Shown here: piece after piece, positions 26,601 to 40,000 of the stretch
Numbering within the stretch: the stretch's first letter is position 1
Layout: every line of letters begins with the position of its first letter
Assembly: GCA_034231615.1 (NCBI GenBank)
Contig: CM067298.1
Location: 67,785,591-67,849,590, forward strand
Source of the DNA: Meghimatium bilineatum
Taxonomy: Eukaryota > Mollusca > Gastropoda > Stylommatophora > Philomycidae
Direction: 5' to 3'
Length of the DNA: 64,000 nt
Position numbers and translations under genes: made by a program
The notes under the pieces: model-generated
Database searches by the model: none
What the model saw: only the letters and a program-made list of their open reading frames with translations
What the model was told of the DNA's origin: nothing

Positions 26601-29600
26601 GATGCACACACAAGAAATCATACAAATTACATGACACAAATCATATTCGACGTTTCAACCAAAAGGTCTTTATCAAGACACAAACAAAACATCAAAAGAT
26701 GACGAATGGAAAAATTATCACAACAAACAAACGTATCCAGCGGAAATATGGAAATGAGATGCCGGAAGGTCAGAAAGTACATAAAAAAAGTAAATATATG
26801 TGGAAACCATAAAGTGTTTTGATAAAGACCTTTTGGTTGAAACGTCGAATATGATTTGTGTAATGTAATTTGTATGATTTCTTGTGTGTGCATCATTACC
26901 TACTAGTTTTAGTTATAGTCTGTCGTGTCTCATTGAAGCGATATATAAACCTGTGTTTTACGTATGTCTAACTCTCTGTCATATACTAACTTTTGCTCTA
27001 TGTTTGAAAGCATCCAATTGATCTTGCCGTGTCCGCTTTAATTGTTGTCTCATCCTGGCCATCTTGATCCGCATAATCCATGAGATAGCAATTACACTGG
27101 CTGCCCACTTTAAGTGGCGGTACTCAAGATATTTACAGCGTTCTTTGTACCTTCGCCAAGATGACTGAATTCGAGTTGCTGCAATTTCTTTTCCATTGGG
27201 ACCCATAAATCTTCGTCCCTTGTATTAAACAAGAAAGCAGTAATTATATCAAATACATTTGTATGACATTTGTGAAATATACAAATTATTATTAAAAACC
27301 AGTTGGAAATAACATTATTTCTATCAGGACAACAATATGTTTTCAGTCTAAATATCTCAGCATTTGAGCACCTACACAGTTGATTGCTCTATTATTTAAT
27401 TTCTTTTCCCCTAGGTAGACTAAAGAAATGCACAGCCTTTGTGGGGAACACTGAAGACATCCTATCCTATCCTGTAATCCCATAACCCATCAGGGTTGTA
27501 GGGGTACCACATTGGATGCTTCAGCACACAGAGTCCTCCAGCGATTTCTATCTTCAACAATGCAGATGAGTGAGGAAAAATCTTGTCTTGTCTAGATCTT
27601 TATGTTGTCTACCTATGCTTTTATTTATCATCCTCTGCTTCTTCCACCATTGACGGTTCTTTGCAGTATTGTTTTTGACAAGGAATCATGTCAGCATACA
27701 TGTCCAAACCATGCCAGTTTTCATCTGAAGACATATAGAATCCCAAATCTCAACATATGATATCTATCTGACTATACATATATGTTCTGCAGCTATACAT
27801 ATCTGTTCTGCAGCTATATCTATCTATACATATCTGTTCTGCAGCTATATCTATCTATATATATCTGTTCTGCAGCTATATCTATCTATGTGACATGTTC
27901 TTTACATTATGTTGTTCTATAAGCCTCTTGGTTCTGTGCAAGCTGCCTAGTTTCTTAAAATGTCATGCTCTGAAGGATATAGTACTGTACAAATTATTTG
28001 AGTAAACTGATCTCATAAATGAATTATGCAAACCTTTATTACTTTAGTTTACTATTTATAGTGGAACTACATGGCAGTCTTCTGCAGTAATAATTACACA
28101 GAAAATATACTGAGCTGTTCAATTACAGGCTTATTTATGATGGCTTCCACGTCCTCCTTGTTGATGATGACACTCAGCAGTTGCACTATATCTGGTGCTC
28201 TCTCCAATTCAAATTCCATAGAGAGGTCAGCTAATCTGAAAACAAAGAAGTGTATGGTTACAAAATTAACATTTTTTCTCTAACAGCTGTTTTACATATT
28301 AAAAAACAAGATTATAATATATTAAATTATGTGAAACAAAGTTTTTATTGAGTTCTGCTGGAATGTGATAATGTATTACTGAATTATACTGAAATAATAC
28401 AAATTTGACAAAAATATCATAGACACTATTGAGATGCAAGCAGTGCTATTTTTATTAATAATGACATTGGCAAATTTTTCAAGACAGATGTAGGAGTGCA
28501 TAAGGGTTATATACTTTCTCCAGTCCTTTTTAACATATATCTGGAATATATAATGCAGGCAGCACTACAAATCATCAAACATCTTTTTCTTCTTCTTCCT
28601 TTCTGCATTTGCTCTTTGATAACAACCACAAGAGTTTATGTAATTTCTGTTTGTCTTGTTTCACCTATATTTTGTTTGTTTTGTCTATTTTCTGCATTGT
28701 TTCACTTCCGACCTTCTAGCTTTAACCCTTCCTGGTTATATAAATATTTTTCTCTGTCATGTGACATCAATAATCATATTGTTCATAATCACAGTTTTTG
28801 ATGTGTATGTAGTCTTGATTAAGATCCTTTGGTCAAAACATATATTTGTGTGTGTTATTATGTGTGTTTCCAGTGATCAGCAATACTTCATTACCCTGTT
28901 TCAAGCTTAGTGTGATGGATTTTTTTTTTCTGTAGTGAGTACATATTTTTGATCTTGTACCAACTGATAATAAGCTAAATCTGCTTGTTCACTGCACCAA
29001 TCCCTACATACTCTATGTATTATACATGCACTAGAATATAAATCATGACTGCTGCTTACTTGTCTCCATGGATGAATGCAATCGGAACAGCATAAGATGT
29101 TAGCAACTTTTCCATATGCTGTATTGTGGTTAATATGCTATAAAATAATGAAAAAAAAAACTACTTTTATACAATCAGTTCAGTTTTCTATAAAACAATA
29201 ACATAAGATTATCATTTTACAAAACATTACAATCAATTTAACTGTGCTATAAAATAACTGGAGTACGGTCACCTTGCTATAACATGTTCAACAAGTTATG
29301 TTTTATGTTATTCACTTTTTAAAGGTTTCTTTTAAAAATTAGATTTCTGTTTGTTATGACTTTGTTTGCACTGACTCTAGTATGACCACATAGATCTTTC
29401 TGTTTATTCTTCTCCTGCGATCAATAACACAATGCATCTAGTCCAATATTGATCAAGTATAGAGCAGTTTGTTTTAGGTCCCTGTAGGTTCCCCACAACT
29501 TGTTTTGCAGTGTTGTACTTGTTAACCAGATTTATTGTTATTTAGTAAGTAATGAAACTAGGAAGTTCTGTAGTATGTGGTGTCTAATGTTACTTGATAG

Positions 29601-32600
29601 ATGCAGGCAACAAAGTTGCTGATACAAATTCAATTAAGTGTGCCCCTACAGGCAGCAGTCTCCCATTCTCATAAAAAATATTTTGATTTGTTAATTTTCT
29701 GTTCCATCCAGGGAAAATAAATAAAGTATCCCTGTTTAATTTGAGCATATATGTTATGTCATGTTTTACAGCATAGCTGCAAATGTTTTTTATTTTTTTA
29801 TTTTTCAACATAGCACATAGAATTTTCAGCCAACTAATTAATGGTAAAACTATTACTTCATATATAATTCATAGCAACATGATCCACAGTATACAATAAC
29901 CCACATAAAACAGTATAACACTCTCTGTATCATGTTTGACATTACTTAATTTATTCAGATATATAAGAAAGTTTTGCTACATTATTCTAATCACTATCAT
30001 GTTCAATACTGGCTGATATAGGCAACCACAGTTCCCACAAACATCTGTCATTCAATTAGTTTGGATGTTGAGATTCATCCATGCTATTAAATAAAGCTAA
30101 TTAAAATTGTTTTACCTCTGTATCATCTGCACCATTGATTTTACTAGTTTAATAACCATATGTTCTAAACCTTCTTTTCTCATGACATGCCAGTAAACTG
30201 ATTATCTATTTCTGATGTTGATAATGAGCTTCCTCTGTGTTTTGTCAGCTTCCAGAATGTCAGCAATTATCTTTTAGTAGTTCATATGATTCTCAATAAT
30301 CTGCTTCAAATCTCATTTTTGTTGTTTCCAGAGATTTGTTGCTATTTTGTGTGACTTACTTTCATATTGTTATATGTAGTCTTCAAGAAATAAATCACCA
30401 GAGTGTCAGGAATAACCCAACATTCTGAAAATTTAAGGGCTATAGTAACACAGGACAAATAAAAGTTAGAATGTAAATAGTTTTACATATTTACATTATA
30501 TACTAGCATTCAAGAACTCTTTCATATACCGGTAGTAATTAAATTAATCTCAACTATGCTCAATTTAAAAACGGACTACATACCTGCCCCAGGTAAGATA
30601 GTAGTGCTGATTGAAAGCCCAAAATTCTGGTTGATTGTCCCTTGTCTTACCATTCTGAATGACAAACCTGTGACTTGTCTGTTTGCACTCCCCACTAGCA
30701 GGAGTTGGTGGTGGCTAATCACAAAAAATAATATTTAGAGAATCTGAACACAATTTTCTACACAATTTGCCATATTTGTAGTTTAATCGTTAGATATTTT
30801 TTGTAAGCATAATCTCATAGATTATTAAGTTTTTAAAATGGTCAGTTATCATATTCTCTTCTGAATTTATTCTGAAACTCCTGTTGGCTAGTAGGATGTA
30901 GTTCAGACTACAACAATATGTGTTGTATTAAGTTTATAACTTGGCTGAAATATCTACACCTTGTGGCTTCATACATCAGACTTCAGATAGACTATTTATC
31001 TATGAGATGGGATGGACAACTCCACCCCCCCATGACAACTTTCTTAGTCATCTCTTATGATATGAATGACTGGCACAATGTTACTATTCTCTGTTCCCCT
31101 TTCATGTCTAGGAAACATGGACAATTCAATAGGTCCTATACAAAATTGTGTATTCACTTGTTCATCCATGACAAGTAATGATGACCATTTGTTATATCTA
31201 CTTTTTTAAATTCAGAGTTATATCCTTGTCTATAAGTTCATAAATTGCTGATAAGTCCTGTGCTGGTCCCAAAGGCCCTTTGACAGAGATTTTCTAGCCA
31301 GTCTTCAATATCAAGCTGTTGCATTTATACTTTTTTTTCACAAGATTCTACATTTTTTAAAATTTGTTTCACATCAAATTCACTGCACAGAAGTATCACT
31401 GCTCTGTAAGCCTTCCACAGTAAGCAAATGCCATTTCTATGCTACACATTTGCATAAAGTCTACAAAAAGTACTGCTTACCTTGGAGATCTTGGTATACA
31501 CTTCATCATCAATAATGATATTTTGTGATAGTTTGTTACAAAGGTATGTGAATCTTTTCATCACTTTCAGTGCCATACCATTTACCTTTATATACGGTTC
31601 ATGGCAGATTTATATATATTGGTTAAGCCATTCGTTTTGTATTTACACTGTCATGGGTTTGATACCAGGCCACAAAGTCTTTTTAGTTGCATTTCTTCAA
31701 AGATCATTGGGGATTATTTAATGAAGCTATGGGTTTACATGCTATATACTTGCTGTATTTATTACAGAATTTGTATATATCCAGTCATATTAAGAAACTT
31801 CTTCAAACTTACTTTATTGTGATAAACAAAAATACCAATAATTGCAAATTCATATGCAAACCATGACCACCACAAACACAAACTGTGACAAACCGAAATG
31901 CAAACATTAACAAACCAAAATGAAAAATGTGGAAAATTTGAGCACAAGACATGACACTTTCAAATATAAACCATGACAAAGCAAAACAAAAACTATGATA
32001 AACTGAAGTAGGCCTAGAAACAATAACAAACTGATATATCAATCATAAAAACTAAAATAGAAATCATAGTAAACTGTGACAAATTGAAATGTAAGCTGTA
32101 TAATATGATAGATCTCCAGCTCATATCACTCAAGAATGTGTGCTGATTAATGTAAAACAAATGTAAATGAACAATTATGCTACATTTTATTTTGGGTGCA
32201 TATTTTTTACTTTTTTCTGCATTCACTCTCTGATAACACAATTTTTGAGTGATTTCTGCCAAGAGGGTGTGAAGTTCATTGTGCTACTGTTTGATTTGCG
32301 CCATGTATGCCTAGCATATCTGATTTCTGCATGCTTTTAATTCAGGTGAACGTCCATAGCCTATGACAGCCTTTATACCTGTTGTCGGACAAGTAGTGTA
32401 TATCAACTTTGTGCCATGATAACTTATTACTCACTGTAACCTTGAACTGTACAAGGCAAAATATGCCCCTGGATGGCTGTCTTAGAGTAGATGATAAGTA
32501 GGGTTTTGGACTTGGGTTGACTAAATATATCTTTTACAAATTGTTCTGCTGCCAGTGAGCTTGTCTTGTGTAATTAGACAGTCCATTTCCCTTTTGGTAC

Positions 32601-35600
32601 TGAACTTCTCTCATCTGTGAACCTGTTTCCAGAATAGGAAATGTTTTACAGTAAAGTTGTACTAAGTTTGGTTTGCCCTATTAGCTGAGGTTTCATTTCC
32701 TGACATTATGTCCAAGTGTGAGCCTCTACACGTATTTTCACATTATTCTGAGACTTTATGACTTCCTTTTGCTTTTCCACCAGATGTGCCTATGAAAGAT
32801 AACTAGAAGCTTGTTCTCAAGCATGAACACTGCTTTACTTATGACTTTACTTCCTATTTTGTTTTCTTGTACTTGCACATAGTGCTTCCATCTAGTGCAG
32901 TGCTTTCTTCACATTGTACTCAATATACTAGCCTTACTGTTTGGGGACTAGCTTACTTTTCTCGATGTTGTGGGCTTTGGGGCATGACTGACAGTCCAGG
33001 CTAGCCACTGTTTACACTGTGTTGCAAGGGACAAACAGGGGACAAACAGGAGCTATTCAGAGATATTGCTTTGCAGTCCTACACTGCCTGAGTACAATCC
33101 ATAAAGTGCTAGTGAGACTGCTACTCTCAAGTTTTGAAGGAATCTTCAGGTTGCACCACAAGATACTTTTAGGATCTTGGTTATCAGCTACCTATTGCAT
33201 GAAAGCAAAGAAAATACTACTGCAGCATATTTTATTTTAATTTGATAGTGCAATTTTCATGTCTTTGCAATAATCTATTTGGAATTATTTTTAGCTACAA
33301 AATACTACACATAAAGGCTAATTAAAGTGACAGAAGTTTATTTAAATATTAAAGAGAACTATATGGGCCTTATAATTATATTACATGTGTTTGCAGACTA
33401 CACAATCAATTGGAATCAAAATGATAAAACATAAATTTAAATTTTAAAAATCATTAAAAGATTTACATAAATTAAACAAATATATTAACTTAGAATTTCT
33501 GCATGATAAAACCAGCAAAAATCATACTTTGAGGTTCCACTTTCAAAAATTGGCAGTACAATCAAATATAGATATAGGACCTATAACATTAAGAAAATGG
33601 CAACAATAACGACAAAAAAAGTTCCATGAAATAATACATGAAACAGAATTGTAACCAAACTCAGTGACATCATATCTAGTAAGGACATATAAGTTAGTCA
33701 CTGTACAAACCAATACAGTTGAAAACTATTCCAGATGTAACTGCAATGGTGCTATGTGACAAAAAATAATGAACAAATTAAAATTTATTTCCATCACTAA
33801 ATATATAGTAGATCTACAGTTTTAAATAATTAAAAAACAATATTTGATGGTATGTCTATGTTGCAGTTAAATGAATTTGGAGCTAAATATGATTACAAGA
33901 GTGACATGACATAATGAAGCAGAGTTAAGTGTGTGTTTAATCAGTGAGCCACAGGAACCATAAGCATGCATTTTTTTCAACATCTGCTGGGGAGACTAAA
34001 TACATTTAGATTAGTCTGAAGTGTAATAATGTCAGCTCATAACTATAAACATGTATGTTTAAACATGAATTAGGTTGGATCATGACCTATGAAGCCTTCT
34101 CTCCTTGTAGAGCCAGGTCGAACACCAACTAGGGTCTCATGTTTTCTTGCATGATTCAATATTTGTAACGAGATCATAAACTTAACCTGGGGAGATAATG
34201 CATTGTCTTTTCCTTGTCTTTCACATCCATGAGGAGGGTTTTTATATATTACCTTTCTATATTATTTATGCCTGTCAAAATATGTACATACCCTGCTCCA
34301 CTCAGCTGAAAAATTGTCCACATAAATCAGTGCATAGCCTGCTCTATTCAGCTGAAAAATTGTTTTCATAAATCAGTGCATTGCCTGCTCTTCTCAGGCG
34401 CAGAGTTATCCACATAAATTAGTGCATACCCTACTCTACTCAGCTGCAGAATTGTCCACATAAATCAGTGTATACCCTGCTCTACTCAGCTGCAGCTATT
34501 CAGTACATATTCTGTCCTGGTTATGCTTCAAAAACAATTAAGGTGGATGTTATTGGGAAATCCTGTAGTATGTGGTGTCTAATGTTACTTGATAGATGCA
34601 GGCAGCAAAGTTGCTGATACAAATTCAATTAAGTGTGCCCCTACAGGCAGCAGTCTTCCATTCTCATTAATGATACAATTGATACTATTTACAGTGTTAT
34701 TTTATGTTATGTTCAGGTTATGTTATATAGGGCAGAAACCATAGCTTTCCATTTCTGTCTTTGTGTTGCCAGGTCTTTCAATTGTTGCGTGTTGTTTAGA
34801 TTCATTGACTGCCTTCTCTATTAATGGTTCTTCATAGAGTTTCTCTAGGTCTCTCTCTTCTTACTCCAGGTGTCACCCAATATAGTGACTGATGGGGAAT
34901 TCTTAGGCTGTTCATTCTGAGAACATGGTTGACGTAAGTCCAATGCCTTTGTCTAATGAAGGAAGATACATAGGTTTGTTTACTTTCCTCTCTTATAGTA
35001 GTGTTAGATTTAAAGTCATTCCATTTAACGTTCAGAATGGTACATAGGCATTTGTTTTCAAAGGTCTCTTATCTGTGGCTTTTGCGACTTTCCAACTTTC
35101 ACATCCATATGATAGAATAGGGATGATGTTGGAGTTAAACAACCTGAGTTTTGTGGTGTTTCTTAATGTGTTTTACATCCAGATGTTACGTAGTTTATTG
35201 AAAGCACCCATTGCAAGGCCAATACGGTGTAAAATTTATTTTGATGAGTCTCCATCCAGTGCTAGATTGGTTTCTAAATATATAAAATTGTTGACTATTA
35301 GTAATGAAACATTTTGAATTTGTATGTTGTCGTTGGATCTCATAAAATCTAGTATATGAGTTTTTGATGTGTTGATTTTCAGGTCTATCTGATTTGAGTA
35401 GTATTACTATTTACAGTGCTCTACTAAAATTCGAATTAAATTTCATAGATACATATAAATCAGCTACACTGTTTAGATGGAAATTAATCTTTCAAAGTTT
35501 AAACATAAAAAAATTAGAAACTCTAAAAATTATTTACATATTTAATTATGATAGCAATTCATCAACATCATCAAACCCAACTGTCTGCAGTTGATTTTTA

Positions 35601-36992
35601 TCTAAGTACAAAACCTAGTCTCACATAAGTGAGATATGCTCACTATATTTCAGTGTTGTACACAATTTTAGGAAAATTTAAGAATAATAATATGTTATAT
35701 AAGTAGACTAGATCCAAATATTTGCAAAACTAAACATTTATAACAACTTTTAAAAAAACATGATTAAAAGAATGACATTTTTTCTCCATCAGATATTGCT
35801 AAACAAACACAAATAACTTTAGTTCTTTTAAATCATGGCTTAAACTAGTATTTAAATGTGTGGCATTAGGTATGAAATTCGGATAAAAATTAATTCATAA
35901 AAAAAGATAATTGTTTATTCACCATGAGCTGAAGTGGCATTTCAAAATTTTTTACTATTGCTGACGATTTTGAAACTTGGTTCTTTCCCCCAGATGACAA
36001 GCGTCTAGTTTTGGCAGATGAATTTCTTGATTCTGGAGTAGCAGTGATTCTATGAGGACCAGCTGGTATTTGAGATAGCATATGATGTGGTTCTTCAGTC
36101 TTACTGCTGGAGTCCAGTTTCACTGCCATCCAATTTGAACTGTATTCTGATATTTTTAGATAGAAATTATATGAAATAACCAACAAAAACTTCACACTCT
36201 AAACTAACAACAAACCACAATAGTACACACTCTTAATTTTTAAAAAGTAAAAAAAAAACAAGGTAATACAGTATCTTTACACTAAGAAATACTCAAGACA
36301 ATGAGGACCTTGAAGTGATAACAAATCAAAATAGTACAGAAAATTATAAAAAGAAATTAACCAACCAAGACATTAAATAACTAATAATCAATATATTAAC
36401 ATAGGGCAAACTTTGTCATGTCTGAATAAATCAAGCATCATCAACAATCATTCTAAAGTGTTGCACTATTGATGTTCCAATATGCCAGGTTCTATGCTGC
36501 TAGCACAATCCTCTATTATTTCAATGTTTTATATCCCTAAATCGTTAAAATTATATATGGGCCTTTTGTATGTGAGCTTTTGTGTGCTAGGATTTCATTT
36601 TCATTTTATATCAATTATATTGATTTCATTACATCTAAAACAAATTAAAGAATTTGGCAAGGCACAAATGAGGTAAAATATAATATCATTTAAAATAAAA
36701 TGCAATAAAACAGTACTAAGGACATAGTCAACAATAGTACAAGGACCTGGATAGATAAAAATACCAATCTGTCATTATTGAAAACACTGATTATAAATAC
36801 CTTCAGAGAAACATCAATAATATTTACTTCATCTAAATCCAAGAAGACCTGTACAGCATCAAAAACCATACTGGTACTCCTGTTGTTGACCACTTCAATG
36901 GCACAGGATATCAGGTTCCCAAGATATTCAGGTGACAGCCATTAAGTCATGCTTCTCAGATGACCGGACCCATCATATATAGCTTAGGAACC

Positions 36993-37038
<46 letters not shown>

Positions 37039-40000
37039 TTTTACACAATTTAACCCTTTGGCATCAATGTCAATCAATGTATGGTTGTCAATCAATGTCA
37101 ATCAATGTATAACATATGGATGATATCATGTTGTTCCATAATTTCTCTGTTTGTCTTGTTTCATCGATATTTGGTGTGTTTTGTATATTTTCTGTTTCTG
37201 TTGTTTCATCTCTGACCTTCTAGGTTAACCCATTCCGAGTTATCTCCATATTAAGCTAAAAAATGTGAATGTCAAAAATGCCATTCTTACTCGTTTTTTT
37301 GGTTGAGAATATAGTTCTGAACAACATCACAGATCTTTCCTTGTAGGAAACTCATGGTTTGATACTGCAGCATCTTAACACTATATAGGCATGTTTCCAG
37401 TAGCATTTACTTCAACATTGTATTCCTGCTTTATATTCTTAGAATTGATTTCAAATATAGGTTTCCACTTTCCTATCCAAAGATACCCTCAACTAATGTG
37501 ACTTCAGCAGCTCAAATTTTGTTAATAGTCATATAATAGTTATTTGTTAACTGACATAACCAAGGTGAACTTATGTCCTTGGTCAAAAGTGACATGCCTC
37601 AACAAAAATAGCTTGTAACACCCCCACCACCCCCAATTTTCCTCTACCCTATCAGTAGATACTGCTGAAATTCATTAATAATATTTTTCAAACCAAGAAA
37701 ATTGCTATAATTTCATTATTTTGCATTAACCAGCTAGTGAAAACAAGTTTAAATATATTCAAATGTTATATCAAACCTGACACATGTGTATACTTTCTTT
37801 CTTCAGGTTCATGTAGCTGAATCATTTTGTGCTTAACAGGTGATGGATCAAGAGTCAATTGAGCAGCTGGTGGAATCAAGCCTCTCTCTAACAAGCTGAG
37901 GATTCCTTTTCTAGCATCTTCTTCTTCAACTGGTGGTGGAGTTAGCTGAAGAAAGGGTCAATACAATTTACATATTTGTTTCCATTTTTCCCACAATTAC
38001 TTAATACAATTAAACACAATCATCTTCTTCTTCTTCTTCATCGTTCATTCTCAAACTCCTGCTGGATCTCCTTTGTAGCAAGACCATTGTCCTACTAGAT
38101 TTCTAGCAGGATGTAGTCCAGAGAATGGAAATGCGTTGTGCTGCCGTTTTATTTGCGCCAAACACAATCATCTAAAATGTTTCTTTTTTCTACATCTCCC
38201 GAAGCCATTTCCAATTTTTTAAATAATTTTTCTCCTTCATGTTGTTTTCCAACCCTTAAAATTTCTCGTATTCTCTTGTTATTACTAAACTGTGCAAGAA
38301 TTTGCAATTTTTTATTAACAATATCTTTTTCTTCTATCTAGAGATACAAGTTTTCACTCTTAGGCAGTTCAAGACAGTTTATCCCGCCAAAGACAGATGT
38401 TGGCGCAAATTAAACCGTGACACAGCGCATTTCCATTTCTGGACTACATCCTTTTGAAAATCTAGTTGGACCATTGTCCTTCTACAAGAGAGATCAAGTG
38501 AGAGTTTGAGAATGAATGCTGAAGAAGAAGAACAAAGCCAGTTTATGAAATCTGTTCTTTCTTTTCTATAGTTGGGATGTTGTCAAACTATTTTTCTTGT
38601 TGTTGTTGTTCGTCCATCACAAGTGATGATGATCATTTATTTCTTCCACTTTTGAAATTCAGTTAGAGATATCTCCATGCCTATGAGTTCGTAGATGGCT
38701 AATAAGCCCTATTTGAGCCGCAAATATCCTTGGACAGTTCGGGCATGGAATGACCACTGTAGACGGTTTTTGGTCTATCTATGACTATCTAGCTACTCTC
38801 CATTGTTGAGCTACTGCATTTCTCCTCTTTTCACAAATAGTTGGGATAGACTTCCATACAAAGTGTTTAATAAATCAGTGGCCGGAGTAAAGGGATAAAT
38901 TACTCAATTTGAGATGTATTTGTTTGTTATCCCCAGGAATTGTCTGAAACTTGCTCTTACTTCATATGTGCAGTGGGATTTTTTTCTCAGTGTTTTCTTT
39001 CATACCCAGGAGACTTCAGCATGCATCACATATATCAGATATAATCATATTTCCATTGCGTGGCATCCTGATTGCTGTGGCGTGCCTCTTGGCTGGTTGC
39101 CTCCATCTTCAGCACCTGTTCTTGTTAGGGCATACTGTGGTCTTGCTCAATTTTAAGAGAGCCTGGCCAGTCTTAGTTTCCAGCCTCTAATGGCTGAACT
39201 AAGCCCTATCTCCTTGACAAAGAGTTGACCTCAATGGGGAGTTTGGTTATGAAACTGCATAAAGACAATGGACTTATGTGTTTAAACATATATTATCAGG
39301 ATTGCCATTTTGGAAATAGAGGTAAGTAATTTTGTAATAATTATTTTTCTATTAAAAAGAATTTTTAAACAAAGATTCCCAAATTGTTCACACCTCTTGC
39401 ATCACACATACACACTTACATTAATATATGCTGCATTCAGTTCTTTCTTTACATGTACAAAAATTATTTTTAAATCTCTAAGAACAAAAAAGTTATTGCA
39501 TTTTCCAAACAGTAACACCCATGTTTGTTTTGTTTTTTTATTTTGCAAAAAAATGTCTTCACCACTTGCTCACAGCTCTGGTATTACACATAAACAAAAA
39601 TAAATTACACAGATATTTGTAGTATTCAATTTTTTATTTAAATATGCCAAAATTATTTTAAAATCTCTAAAAACAAAAAAAGTGTTGTGTTTTCCAAACA
39701 CTCATAAAAAATTACACAAATTTTCAAAAAATAAGTCAGATTGTGTAATTTAACCCAGGGTGCTAAAGGTTAATATTGGTTATATTTTTGTAGTGTAAAA
39801 ACAAATTATAAGGAATTTCTATGATGGAAAGAATTTTACAATCACATACTTTGCATCAGGGTTAGATTAAGCGCTTAATATTCTATTTCATCAACACAAA
39901 GGGACAAATACAATTTTACTTACAAGAGCATCGACTCTATTGGCCTTTGGTAGAACTGTCAGATGGTCAGTAGCTGAGCCAATGATAGGTTTGCCATGTA

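Noticed and set aside
36785-36930. A coding-like minus-strand stretch ([14 protein letters not shown] to DVSLK) ending in a good donor
   Set aside because: No acceptor leaves its frame open, and the IQCH exons on both sides join in phase without it. Possibly a relic of another element.
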